Part shown: one piece after another, positions 46,001 through 56,985 of the stretch
Layout: every line of letters begins with the position of its first letter
Numbering within the stretch: position 1 is the stretch's first letter
DNA from: Siphonodentalium dalli
Lineage: Eukaryota; Mollusca; Scaphopoda; Gadilida; Siphonodentaliidae
Assembly: GCA_032622095.1 (NCBI GenBank)
Contig: CP136063.1
Coordinates: forward strand, 81,383,980 to 81,447,979
DNA length: 64,000 nt
Direction: 5' to 3'
Program-made: the position numbers and the translations under genes
Notes under the pieces: model-generated
Database searches by the model: none
What the model saw: only the letters and a program-made list of their open reading frames with translations
Told to the model about the DNA's origin: nothing

Positions 46001-47510
46001 TTTGAGCTATGAACTCGCAGCTGTGCCGCCATCTTTATTCAATGATGACGGATCAATGCGCAAGACAACTAAATCTGATCTGGCTAAAAAACTAGAGTCA
46101 ACGTGTCAAAAGATGTCAGTCTTACCGACCATAACTGACGAGCTTGATCAATGTAATCAAAATATTTCAGCATACATAATTGATGGTATGGCAATGTTCC
46201 AGAGTCTAACTGAAGCGTGTTTTAAAACATTCAATGACGTTGTTGAACAAGTTGCTCGAAAGGTGGAACGGCTGTTTTCGAAAGGAGATATGTGCGCCTG
46301 TGTTGTTCTGGTCTTTGATATATATGATGTTGTGGATTCGGTGAAGTCTTATGAACGTTCGCGTCGTGGGGCGAGTGGAGATTGCAATGCGGGCCCGATT
46401 CACAAAGTGATTGGTGGGCGTGATGTGCCGAGCTACAGGGTATTTCTCAAGAGTTCTGTTAACAAGGCCGCCCTTGCTGCATTTGTTTGCGAGCGGTTGT
46501 CTTTTGTTCTCCCCGAGAGGATCCCTGGAGATAAGAGTGTTATCCTGGCTGGTGGTTTCACAGACGGCGCTCTGGTGACAGAACTAACAACCGATGGATC
46601 CAAGATTCGGTCTGACGTTTCCTCTACACAAGAAGAAGCGGAAACCCGAATGGTATTTCACTGCATTTAGTTAGCTTGTACTCATAGCAGGGTAATCGTT
46701 CGGTCTGACGATACAGATGTCTTGGTACTGTTGGTTTACTATCTCAGTCTTAAAATGTTGTCACACGAAGCCTTCATGCACGCAGGTTACGCAGGAAAAC
46801 AGGTGACACATGAAAGATTCATTCCTGTGCACGAAATAGTTGAATGTTTAGGGCCCCAGGTATGTGCATGCTTACCTGCCATGCACGCGCTAACTGGATG
46901 TGACACTACCAATGCTATGTATAGGGTAGGGAAGAAAACTGCTGTGCGCAAACTGTCCGACCACATAAATGACATAATTGGTCTATCTAACTTTGGTCTT
47001 TGTCGGTCTGTCAACAGAATAATATCAATCGCTAGGAACTTTGTTCTCCTGCTGTATCTGAAAAAGAAGCAGAGTGCCAGCGATTTAAACGAGTTGCGAT
47101 TCATTGTGGCTGCGACTTCCGACGCGGCATGTGCCGCACTACCACCAACCGAGTCGGCCTTCAGATTACATGTGCTCTGAGCTCATTACCAGGCAGCTTT
47201 ATGGCAGAGCAGCCACTTACCTGATCCGCCGGATCTCGATGTGTCTGACTTTGGGTGGAACAGAACCCAAGATGGTGACCTCGAACCAATTCTAAATGAC
47301 CAAGAGTGTGCCCCACTCCATCTCAGGGACACGACACACCTGTATTGCAAAGATAAAGGTTGTGTGACAGCATCCAAATGCCCCTGCCTACATGCTGGGT
47401 TATCATGTATTGAACTTTGCTCTTGTGATGAGGATTGTCCCAATTTCCCACCAGTTGATGATAGCGATGAAGATGTTGTTTCCAGTGACGATGAAACATT
47501 TTGTGAATAG
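43029..47510 (+). pseudogene. Degenerate gene for a FEN1/XPG-like nuclease with N-terminal zinc-binding and C-terminal CXC regions
   Basis: Collinear homologous segments run 43029-44711 (one stop at 44442), 44712-45484 in another frame, 45485-45891 in a third, then 45864-47510 back in the first with stops at 46668 and 47178. Order: Cys/His cluster (KHCFVCG, then HRDLFACDAKYHRACYSYYI); middle with LGGMHMLMALIASIGK, APSTVRLMLDGKHLNRGVRG and CVPTDQALEQSVNREAK; a nuclease-like block with IIDGMAMFQSL (46176), VFDIYD then SVKSYERSRRG (46311), EEAETR (46632), DDTDVLVLLVYY (46707), GCDTTNAMYRVGKKTA (46896); and a tail CKDKGCVTASKCPCLHAGLS then CIELCSCDEDC, a tesmin-like CXC pattern. The acidic motifs match the order of the FEN1 active site. 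I know this as a multi-copy uncharacterised family in invertebrates; the nuclease assignment is my inference. The start is probably a spliced exon, since a TTTATTTCCATTGCAAG acceptor precedes it. Two frameshifts and at least three stops make this copy dead unless the sequence has errors. Confidence 0.75.
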
Positions 47511-47639
47511 CCATGTTACAATCTGATCTTTATTTTACACTTGGATATGGTAGTTGAATCTACGTTTCACCTATAATGAAGACTTGGTAGTTCTATCTTG
47601 AAAAAATAATGAAGATATCTCGGTCAACTAGAGTTATTC

Positions 47640-47879
47640 GAGCCCAAATAACCCGAGCCATAATATGTTGTTGTTGTTGTGATTGTGGGTCTGGAATCCT
47701 GAATCCATGTTTTCCCCCTTAAATGTGCTACCTGGCCTTCGTTCTGTCACATATAACTGGATCGCTGATCCGTTTAAGATCGTTTCGACATTGATGTACA
47801 GCCATTCTAAAAAGGTAATGTATTTTTTCGCCCAAAAACGTGTTTGGGGGAGAGATAGCTAAAATCTAATATCTCACAG
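47640..47879 (-). repeat. Right inverted-repeat arm
   Basis: Reverse counterpart of 41220-41450. Contains TGTTGTTGTTGTTG, GGAATCCTGAATCCATG and CCCAAAAACGTGTTTGGGGG. Confidence 0.6.
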
Positions 47880-48380
47880 ATCGTTCAAACTTTCTGTCAA
47901 ATTTATCTTACATACTATGGTTGGATAACTACTCTATCACAGGAGGTAATTATTTTGGCGCTATTGCGACATTCATCTAAATTGCAGTGTTTGAAAAAAT
48001 ATATTTTTGTGAAAAAGGGCATTTTTTGGGTAAAAAATACATATTTAGGCTCCAAATGACAGCCAAACCCAACATAATCAGGAATTGTTTTCTTCCAAGT
48101 GAAGCTGTGGCCTAATGGGGTATATTTAACACCAAAATCATCAGTGAATAATGTAGGGATTGGCCACAGGACTTAAAATCCCAAAATCGCGAATTTCTGT
48201 ACAAAATCACCAGTGTGTATCATCAATAATTAATTTGACCATAGCCACCACCATTTTCCAAAAATTTTATTATCGTTTCCGATAGCCCAATATAATTCTG
48301 CATTCAAAAAAACTAGATTCAACTTGTTCTACCGTGGATAGGGGTACCCGACCACTTTTGGCGTTTGGCCGCTGCACTAC

Positions 48381-49025
48381 TTGTGTAAACGGGTTGAAAA
48401 AGAAATGCACACAGAAAGAAAACGGTATTAGTTCGTGTGAGCAAAAATCGTGTCCGCTATACGTCACGGTCAACGCCGAAGCACTGCGACAGGCAAATCT
48501 GTTTTTATTAATTGTTACTCGTGCTTGGCGAATGTGTTTTAGTTTTCGTTGTCATTTCAACCCGTGTATTTCGAATATTGAACACGGACAGGGACGTGGC
48601 AACTTTGGTCAAACTTTTCAACAGTTGGAAATTTCATACCTGACACGACATTAGCTGTAATTTCCAAACCAACAATAGGTTGAAAATGAACTTGTAGTTT
48701 GATTTTCAAACATTTTATTGGGGGGGGGGGGGGGTGGGTTATTGTTTTCGGACCAATATTTGCATAATCTCCGAACCATTATCAAGTGGTATAAGGATAC
48801 ACTTTAAATACATGCGGCACATACCAAATCGCTGTTGTCTGCTGATGGTAGATCCATTTTTATGTCTGGCCTAAACTGAAACGACTCGTAGTGAATTGTC
48901 AATTACCATAGTCCCGATCAGCGCGCGTTCACTATTAGTAATCATATTGTGATCACAGTAATGCGCGACACGTGACTTCATACATATCTGTATACAGTTC
49001 TATATCAGTGTAAATGCACCCTTAA
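48381..49025. repeat. Interspersed repeat, copy 2 of the 6701-7367 family
   Basis: Matches from GTGTAAACGGGTTG through ACACAGAAAGAAAACGGTAT to CGCGACACGTGACTTCATAC and ends GTAAATGCACCCTTA, the mirror of the left end of copy 1. Truncated at its left. A 16-base G/T run lies at about 48720. Confidence 0.65.
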
Positions 49026-49876
49026 TTAAGAATCAAGGTACAATTTTAATTAACCATCATATATCGGACCATATTTCAATTAACCCGCTCTGAGTGTGAC
49101 CATATTTAATACCATATGTATTTTAAGTAATCCTTAAGAGAGGTCATATCAGGAGTGCATTACCTGGGACCATTCGTAGATCAGCATTACGCCCTTCAAG
49201 TGTATATTGGCAAGTACATCTGACCCTGTCGCAGGAGGTGGTGGACTAAGTGTGATTAAAACATACTCGGTAAATGCGTAATTGGATATTAAATGTGAAC
49301 ACAAACGTGCTCGTACTTGAACCATGTTACGATTTTTTGCCCGATTATTATTCTGCATTCTATTTCATGCGCTTTTCAGACCACTATTTCAAATGAAATT
49401 AGAAAAAAATATCACATATAATCAACTACATAGCTATACCTATATACAGATTTTTCACAATCACCACATTTAAGGCACGGGAGGCGTTCGTTGAAGAAAT
49501 ATTCATATTTGTTCAAATCGCCATCAACAGAAGGAATATTAAAATATAAAAAAGTTTTGTTCATATGCCAAACATAATCGGTTACGTAGCGTTTTTCCGA
49601 AGACCCATAACTCCGAAGGTCCGATTCTCCGAAGGTCAGATTCTCCGACGCCCCGATTCTCCGAAAGCCCATAAATCCGAAGTCCCGATTCTCCGAAATC
49701 CCATAACTCCGAAGACCCATAACTCCGAAAGCCCATAACTCCGAACGCCTATAACTCCGAACGACCATAACTCCGAAGGTCTATAACTCCGAAGGGCCGA
49801 TTCTCCGAAGGTCCGATTCTCCGAAGGTCCGATTCTCCGAAATCATGTTTTATCGCTTATTAAATAGTGTACAGTC

Positions 49877-50163
49877 CAGTGGCGGGGTCAATGGGGCCCT
49901 AGGGAAGACCGCCCCCAAAAAACATGTCAAATGTCATGTAAACGTCAGGAAATCCCTCCTAGGCATTCAAATATTCACAGTGTTCCTGCCCAGGGGAGCC
50001 TCCGGACCAACGATTGGGGGCGACCCCTCCCATGTATGCGCTCCCCAAATCAGGCCTTCGTGATATGCTTTCGGCATATCATATGCATGATATATCCCCC
50101 ACATATCCCCCACATATGCTAATTAATGTGCACCCCTAAATGGGAACCCTGGCTCCGCCACTG
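49877..50163 (+). mobile_element. hAT-like MITE (CAGTGGCGG ends), copy 1
   Basis: Starts CAGTGGCGGGGTC and ends CTGGCTCCGCCACTG. Contains AACATGTCAAATGTCATGTA, shared with copy 2. No clean 8-bp target duplication across these two ends. Confidence 0.6.
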
Positions 50164-50314
50164 GTGTGCACCGGGTATATTATAACGAAACGCTGCAAGA
50201 ATGTCAGAGTAGCCTAACATGCACAGGGGCGACAAGTTCTTCCCCGTTCACCCCTGTACATTTTACTCTGGCATATCATGGGCCAACGTAACGTTATAGT
50301 AGCTGGTGTATAGT

Positions 50315-50506
50315 CAGTGGCGGGCCAGGATTCCCATTTAGGTGGGGGCAGTAGGAAAAGTTTGAATATTTTGATGCCCCATGAACGATTTCCGGGCGTT
50401 TACATGACATTGGACATGTTTTGGAAGGGGCCCATATTGTCTGAAATAGCAAGTAGAGGTTTAATGGGGGCAGTGTGAATTTTGGGACCCCTTGGCTTCG
50501 CCACTG
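50315..50506 (-). mobile_element. hAT-like MITE (CAGTGGCG ends), copy 2, inverted
   Basis: Starts CAGTGGCGGGCCAGGATTCC and ends GGCTTCGCCACTG. Its right flank GACTGTAC is the mirror of the left flank of copy 1 (GTACAGTC), so the whole block was made by inverted duplication. Confidence 0.6.
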
Positions 50507-51363
50507 GACTGTACACTATTTAGTAAACGATAATACCCCGATAAAACCAAATCTTCGGAGAATCGGACCTTCGGAGAATCGGACCTTCGGAGTTATGGGC
50601 CGTCGGAGAATCGGGCCTTCGGAGTTATAGGTCTTCGGAGAATCGGCCCTTCGGAGTTATAGGTCTTCGGAGTTATAGGTCTTCGGAGAATCGGCCCTTC
50701 GGAGTTATGGGCTTTCGGAGAATCGGATCTTCGGAGTTATGGGCCGTCGGAGAATCGGGTCTTCGGAGTTGTGGGCCGTCGGAGAATCGGGTCTTCGGAG
50801 TTGTGGGCCTTCGTAGTAATAGTTCTTCGGAAAACCGGTCTGACACCACATAATCAGCGCGTAAATAGTATATTATCGTCAAGACGTACGATGGTGTATA
50901 CGTAAACAAGAACCTGCTCGTGTTACAGAAGTTATGCTTCTGTTTACATAACACAGGGCAATTATATTGGTTAATCACACACAAATGATATAATCGCTCT
51001 TTATTATTTCCATATCAGGAAAACAGTAACAAATAACGCTCTTTATGTTTACCATGTCAGGATCTAAACAAAAGCCAGGTTCTGCAAAGTTTTTTTGCTT
51101 TTGTTTACGTAACAAAGGAAACACATTTGACAATAACATACTGTTTATGCCATATTTCTTATTGGTATAAGAACAAGGTCTGTCTATATTTTACTATTCT
51201 TTCTGTTTATGGCGGTTGTTGACGGAGCTGAATATTTTAACACCATACCCACCGCCAACGCCACCCGTATCTTTAAAGTTGTTATACGGTATATATGGCT
51301 AATAATATGATATTAAGGGCGTTACAATATCTGACTATGGTTTTCTTGTTCTTGTGTGCACAG

Positions 51364-51615
51364 GGCTTCTGAAACCTGCCAACGCTGATGGCTACTGGGT
51401 CGGAGCTAACGACATAGAAGTGCCAACTGACTGGAGAAACATCGACGGCTCACCAACATTCTTGTTGTGGCATGAGCGCGAGCCAAAACGCAAGACCTGT
51501 TGACGAATGTGGCATCTTATATCATTGGGCTAATCTCGCAGATAAATCATTCAAATTTGGAGACAACACATGTAACGTTGCCAATAGGCACATTTGTTAT
51601 TATAAACTGTTTTAG
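51364..51615 (+). CDS. C-terminal exon of a C-type lectin-like domain, with one frameshift
   Basis: A good acceptor (TTCTTGTTCTTGTGTGCACAG) is followed by two bases and the frame LLKPANADGYWVGANDIEVP, TDWRNIDGSPTFLLWHEREP. WVGANDIEVPTDWRxIDGSP is the central signature of the C-type lectin fold. At about 51490-51500 the frame shifts by one base and continues DECGILYHWANLADKSFKFG, DNTCNVANRHICYYKLF to a stop at 51613-51615, giving the two late conserved cysteines and the closing HICYYK strand. The position normally occupied by the EPN/QPD sugar-binding triplet is EPK, so sugar binding is uncertain. Products of this fold are usually secreted. Earlier exons were not found, so this is a gene end, a gene fragment or a recent pseudogene. 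Confidence 0.72.
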
Positions 51616-51989
51616 TGTAACGCATGGATTATGTGGTGACTTGTTAGAAAGTTTAAGTGTGATTAAACAGAATGACAATAATTTGTTTTAGTGCAGAACT
51701 GACCCCAATATATAGTTATGAAAACACGAAATTTATTGGTGGAATCCCTGCATAGGGGTGTTTGCTCTTTTATGAAGAGGGTTTCCATAGATATCAAGCT
51801 CACATCATCTGAAAGCAGTTTGAAAATATTTACACAATTGGAATATATTGGCTTAATGTTGGCAGCGAATACATTTGTATATGGCGATGCTGTAGTGTAG
51901 TGTATAATTATACCCCATGGCCGAATGAAATGGTGGGTATACTGGATTACATGAGTCCGATCCCCCTCTTTTAAAACACTCCCGTAAAA

Positions 51990-52660
51990 GCCAAGTAAAC
52001 CATGGTTTTCATGACTCTACTCTACTATGGTAAAGTCAGGTAAACAACGATGTACTCAGGTAAAAGCAATGTAAAGTCCATGTAAAAAGGACATACCCTT
52101 GTAAAGGCAAGGTGTACCAACTTTACTCTCGTAAAATACTGGTGAAACAGGACATACAGGATATACTCTGGCAAAACCATGGTTTACATGGCTCTGGCAA
52201 AGGCCACGTAATGCCCATGTTAAAAGGACATGCCCTTGTAAGGTCCCAGTAGAGGCATGGTAAACCCCACTTTACTCTCGTAAAATGCATGTGAAACAGG
52301 ACATGCATGGGTACAACCCATATAAACCCATGTAATTCAGAACAATGCCAAGTCAATTATTGATGGAGTCATTGTGTAACACATTATTGTTGTTATATCA
52401 TTTGTTATTGATCAAATCAAAAATCAATCAATCAATCATTATACTCTGTAAAAAACTTATCATTGTCAGGTCCAGTAAAGGCATGGTGTACCCCACTTTA
52501 CTGTCGTCAAATTGTAGATCAGAACGTACTCTAGTAAATTATTGATGGTGTCCCACGTTATAATCTGGTAAAACCGTGGTTTTCTTGGCTCTACTCTTGT
52601 ACAAGCCACGTAAAGCCGATATAAAAAGGACATACCCGTGTAGTCTCGTAAAATGCTGAC
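51990..52660 (+). repeat. Diverged tandem repeat of about 137 bp rich in GTAAA
   Basis: GGACATACCCTTGTAAAGGC, ACTTTACTCTCGTAAAATAC and GTGAAACAGGACAT recur at about 52090, 52228, 52470 and 52625. Short GTAAA and CATGG motifs recur within each unit. Confidence 0.75.
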
Positions 52661-52724
52661 GGTTCGTATTGTATGTAACTCATCAACATAACTATCTTGT
52701 TTTTCCCGTGGTATACATTTAATT

Positions 52725-52805
52725 CAGAGTCGTACTATTTTTCGCTCAGTTTTAAATTCGCGCATCAACGTTTGCGCGAAAAATAGTACTGCGCGAATTT
52801 AAATA
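52725..52805. repeat. Interleaved inverted repeat
   Basis: GTACTATTTTTCGC pairs with GCGAAAAATAGTAC, and TTTAAATTCGCGC with GCGCGAATTTAAA. The two pairs overlap and can form alternative stems. Confidence 0.65.
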
Positions 52806-52833
52806 CGAGAAAGGTATCTAAAATCAGGACAAT

Positions 52834-53215
52834 ATATTGCCTTCAAGACACGCATTTCACGCGAACACAAGCAGATATCAGATCTGAATGGGATTTGAAT
52901 GCTACTATGGCTCCTTCACCTCGCAATTCACAATGAAAGGTGTATAACTCTAAATGCGACGAGAACGGTTATTCGGTTATTACCTAATAGTTGACATCAC
53001 AATTGAAGACCTCAGATTAACATTAGAACGGTATATGGTCCAAATGAAGACAATCCGAAATTTGTTCAATAGCTTGTGTGAATACATAAAGAAACTTGAA
53101 AATATCGTTTTATGTGGTGACTGGAATCTAGTGCAAGATCAAACCCAAGACACGAAATACTACGAACACGTTAACAACACTGGAGCAAATAAACTTGAGA
53201 AAGCCCAAACAAAAA
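52834..53215 (+). pseudogene. LINE fragment: apurinic-type endonuclease domain
   Basis: 52840-52935 encodes CLQDTHFTRTQADIRSEWDL then NATMAP, and 52954-53215 encodes IVDITIEDLRLTLERY then ENIVLCGDWNLVQDQTQDTK, YYEHVNNTGANK. LQDTH and GDWN are endonuclease motifs of L1/Tx1-type LINEs. The two pieces are separated by a stop and frameshift, and reverse transcriptase does not follow. This LINE differs from the 12.6 and 16.3 kb copies in domain, so the clade relationship cannot be judged. Confidence 0.8.
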
Positions 53216-53339
53216 CTTGCCGACAGCCTCGAACTAATACACCCGGCCCCCTGAGTCGTTATTTGGTGGGGAAATCTGGATTCAGAATCCTAAACGGATT
53301 ACGGGGCGGGGCTAAATGGAGATTACACGGATTCTAGGT

Positions 53340-54640
53340 CAGATTTTGAAATCCACATGGTCTCCGATACTATGTTTAATGTTCTCCCAGCGTCAAACAT
53401 AGCTCATGCATTTGACACAAGTATCATTTGTATCTTATATTTATAACGTTCATGTTTGTTGTGAAAGTCATGCGTTTCTTCTATGTGTATATACATGGCA
53501 CCGTATTAGCTGCCAATCCGACTTAATGGCATCTTTTTTCATGTTAAAGTGTGTTTATTGATGAGGGCAAGCATTTCTAACAGCTCTAGATCTCCTGAAT
53601 CAAATTCCGAAGACGTTGTGGAGAACACACGAAAGTTGTCAGTTGTACAAGGACGTGGCGACAGGTGTTGTTGGTGTTTCTAGACCCCCCCCCCGAACTT
53701 TGGTACAATTTTCTTAGGTGTACAGTCATTTATACGTGAGCCAAATCAGGATTCTTTTGACTACCTATTCAAAATAATGATACGTACAAGCCAGCAAAAG
53801 TAACAAACAAACCCGATTTTAAACAAATACATATACAAACTTATGACCAAACTCGGGGGGGGGGGGGGCTGGAGTTACCGGTGATCTGTGTATAGATTCA
53901 ACTTGTTTTGGTAGTCATGTTGCTTTGCCATTACTAATTATTTATTTTTCAGTGTAATAATATATGGGAGAGTGGATACCATTAAGTGAGTCAGCACTTG
54001 TCCTCCAATCCTCCAATCCCATTGTCTGTATAAACAAATGTATGTGTTATATATCATGTGTTATCTAAATTTGACAAATACATATGGTTAACCTAAACGT
54101 TTGTACATTTCCAGCAATTGGTAATTCCATGCCTGACACAACATTAGTTGGACATTAATTTTACAGCATATATAGGTTGGAATTGTTCTCAAGTTGGTAA
54201 TTTTCCAATCTTAGGGTGTGTCAGGTTGGATATTTACAAGGGGGTGCAAATGGAATTATGCGAACCTGTCAGTTTGATGTTTGGTTCAAGGGGAGGTGCA
54301 GTTGGCCGGCATTTGATGGATCACTCCCATAGGAAACCTCTAGCCACGTCCCTAGAACTTGTACGTGTGGGTACTTAATAAATAAATTGACTGACCTTTC
54401 CATTTTATAGCCCTGAGTTCCTAGAATAAGCTTTACATTTGTGTTTGTGCGATAGGAGATGCAGTTCACGTGCGATCACAAGACCACAACATTAGCTTCA
54501 TGAGCAAAGATTTATTTTCCAACTAATGTACAGCGCGTTGACAAAAAATGTCTGTTTCTGCACTGTACAGAGACTATTGTGCAAAACGAAATAAAACATT
54601 TTAAATATGAAACTGCTATAATAGTACATGTACATACGTT
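53340..54640. other. No gene; diverged repeats
   Basis: Holds C-run (53683) and G-run (53855) tracts. GCCTGACACAACATTAGTTG near 54130 resembles 48640, and the 54180-54360 stretch weakly resembles 58560-58720. No coding segment supported. Confidence 0.35.
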
Positions 54641-55447
54641 TATTATATGACTCATTATTTTCACCAAATACCACCATTGTTTGGCGATGGTTTTCCAATA
54701 AATCGGACCATGACAGTATCGTGATCCGATTCCAGATCATGCGTGTCTGAATCAGAACGAGGCTCCGGAACTATTTTCGCCTGACAATAAATAAGGAAGA
54801 CGGTGTGTTTCTTTCGTTGCACAGTGTACTCCGCGTAGATGCACATAGAGCTCAAACAGGTACGTATTCGATTTCACAGTGGATCAACGGACGGACACAA
54901 ACGAAAACCGGAAGTCGTAGAGTTCGAGGCGAGGAATTTGTGTTGTCAAAGTTTGCAGACACTTTCTGACACCGTTTTGCTACTAATAAATAGAGATTAT
55001 CACTACAGTGAAGTGATCTGAGTCTCCATATCACGCTGAGTTGAGAAGGTGAGATCACGGATCAGACGAGCTGCCGCAGGCTGCGAGTCTGATCCGTGAC
55101 CTCACCTTCTCAACGAGACGTGATGTGGAGACTCAGATCACTTCACTGTAGAAATAATATGTTTATTATATGACCTATTGAACTTAATTATTACAACCAA
55201 CCTCTGATATTGTATTACGAAAAGGGGGAATCGTTGAATTCAAATTTAACGAACGAATCGCAACAATTTAATCAACAACAACAATTTTAAGAAGAAGTGT
55301 CTCAACTGAAAATAGATCAGGAGCCTCGCTCTGATTCAGACACGCATGGTATGGAATCGGATCACGATACTATCATGATCCGATTAATCGGAAAACCATC
55401 ACCAAACAATGGTGGTATTTAGTGAAAATAATGACAGTCATATAATA
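54641..55447. mobile_element. Foldback element C with a nested palindrome
   Basis: The left arm 54641-54767 (TATTATATGACTCATTATTT, ACCACCATTGTTTGGCGATG, GCGTGTCTGAATCAGAACGA) is mirrored at 55320-55447. Near its centre lies a separate 160-bp palindrome (54996-55157). Non-coding. Confidence 0.85.
54996..55157. repeat. Hairpin C, copy 1 (about 160 bp palindrome)
   Basis: ATTATCACTACAGTGAAGTG, GATCTGAGTCTCC and GAGAAGGTGAGATCACGG are mirrored around a centre near GAGCTGCCGCAGGCTGCGAG. A second copy is at 62745-62894. Confidence 0.85.
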
Positions 55448-55449
55448 AA

Positions 55450-56390
55450 CACATTTAGACACCACTTCTAAACAGTTTACGGTGAGTGAATATTTCGTCA
55501 CTAATATTCGACCCACGCGATCAGTTAGAATCAGTTGTCAGTGGTCTACCACGGAAACAAATGCAATTTAATCATCGCCGCGCGACGATTTCTTCCACAA
55601 AATATCCCAGAAAATGTCAATTTTCACAATCATCTCAACAACTTTTCGCCACAACCATTATACCAATCGAAACGCATGTCCTCCTCCCACACATGCATAT
55701 ATTGAGTATTGTCATGGAATGTCTCAGACTTCCAAATTTCCAATTTATATACAGGCACCCGCTTCAAAATCACTGTCCGGTTAGTCCTGTACACCCAGCA
55801 ATTTTGTCGCGATCGATCAGACCCGGCGGACAGTTATTGGTGTTCACCCCAGAGTCGAACTGGGTTATTTGATTGGCTGCCTTTCGCCAAAATTGACACA
55901 TTTGGCCTACATTTTCTCTGTTGCAAAGCGTATGCTGTTTTTAGTTTTGTGAACGAACACATTTTGCAAATGTTTTATCTCCAAACAATATAGTCATAAT
56001 CATAATAATCATAATAAATAAAACAGAACGAGTCAGATAGACTCTTAGTTCCGGTACATACCTACACTTGATTTTAGATTAATATAATATAACTATCAGT
56101 ATGTTCACGGAAGGTCGGTATTGAATTTGATGTCATTGAAGTGGCAATCTAACAGTATCTTAAACATTCCCTCAGATCGCATGTCAGTTCATTGATCAAA
56201 GTATCAATAAGGAAACAAGAAAACCATAGTCAGAAATGGTAACGCCACCAAGATCGTATTATTAGCCATAAATATAAATAATAATACAATTATTCTATAA
56301 ACTAGCTTTCAAATTTTATGCGGGAAATTTGCGTACTTCCATATTTCAAGTTTTCCCGTGGCATACATTACTTTCATCAAACTGTCTTCT
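55450..56390. other. No gene recognised
   Basis: Open frames at 55486-55872 and 55709-55993 overlap. Neither has an ATG with splice support or a recognisable domain. Confidence 0.35.
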
Positions 56391-56397
56391 TTATTAC

Positions 56398-56985
56398 ACA
56401 AGCTGATAGGCCCGACTTCACCCGGGCTGTTTCACATCTGCTTTCCGGTGAAAGGTGCGATTTGACCTTCAATTTCGAAAGTCAAGGTCAGGTCAGGGTC
56501 ATGATTTGTCCAGTCCAAAACACCCCCACCCGTAGAAAACTACCCATAGGTATCAAATTTCGTCGAAATCCGTCCGTTTTACCCAACTTGACCTTTAATT
56601 AACAATTTTGAAGGTCAAGGTAAGGTCAGAGTCATGATTTGACCCGTCCAAAACACCCCCCCCCCCGACAAAAGTACCCATAGGTATCAAATTTCGTCGA
56701 AATCTATCCGTTTTATCCGAGTTGACCTTTGATTGGCCATATTGAAGGTCAAGGTCAGGCCGAGGTCACGATTTGACACGTTCAAAACTCTCCTCAGACC
56801 AAAGTATCCCTAGTATCAAATTTCGCCGAAATTTGTCCGTTTTACCCAAATTGACCTTGCATTGACAGTTTTAAAGGTCAAGGTCAGGTCGGGGTCACGA
56901 TTTGACCCGTTCAAAACACTTCCCGGACACAAATACCCATAGGTATCAAATTACGTTGAAATCTATGGAAAGCCGAGGAGGACAT
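56398..56985 (-). mobile_element. Helitron-like non-autonomous repeat with four AGGTCA-rich monomers, reverse orientation
   Basis: The left edge ACAAGCTGATAGGCCCGACT then TCACCCGGG is the mirror of the hairpin-plus-CTAG-like 3' end seen at 36674 and 37163. About four monomers of 125 bp follow, each with GAAGGTCAAGGTCAGGTC, ATGATTTGACCCGTCCAAAA, ATAGGTATCAAATTTCGTCG and CGTTTTACCC. Confidence 0.55.

Larger units (their letters stand above)
41220..47879. mobile_element. Candidate large element: FEN1-like nuclease gene between inverted-repeat arms
   Basis: About 56 bases at 41220-41275 (TGTGAGATAATCGATTTTAG, then CCCCCAAACACGTTTTTGG) are mirrored at 47822-47879. Further in, 41398-41450 (ATTCAGGCTTCCAAACCCGC, then CAACAA repeats) is mirrored at about 47660-47715, so the arms extend roughly 230 bp. 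They enclose the nuclease-like pseudogene (43029-47510). I could not fix the outer boundaries or a target duplication, so calling it one element is inference. Confidence 0.5.
49594..50836. repeat. 1.25-kb palindrome with arms of 16-bp tandem repeats
   Basis: Left array (49594-49847) of 16-bp units such as CCGATTCTCCGAAGGT and CCATAACTCCGAAGAC. The right array (50551-50836) is the same in reverse (GGAGAATCGGACCTTC). Inside them GTGTACAGTC at the left and GACTGTACAC at the right are mirrored, and inside that lie two inverted MITE copies. Confidence 0.9.

Noticed and set aside
50673-50984. Repetitive minus-strand frame (RRPTTPKTRFSDGPQL type)
   Set aside because: Translation of the 16-bp minisatellite, not a protein.
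54839-55058. Overlapping open frames on both strands
   Set aside because: They lie in foldback element C and its palindrome, so mirror-image frames are expected.
55709-55993. Cysteine-containing frame with DPADSYWCSP, possible immunoglobulin-like fragment
   Set aside because: No partner cysteine spacing or splice sites that would support the fold.
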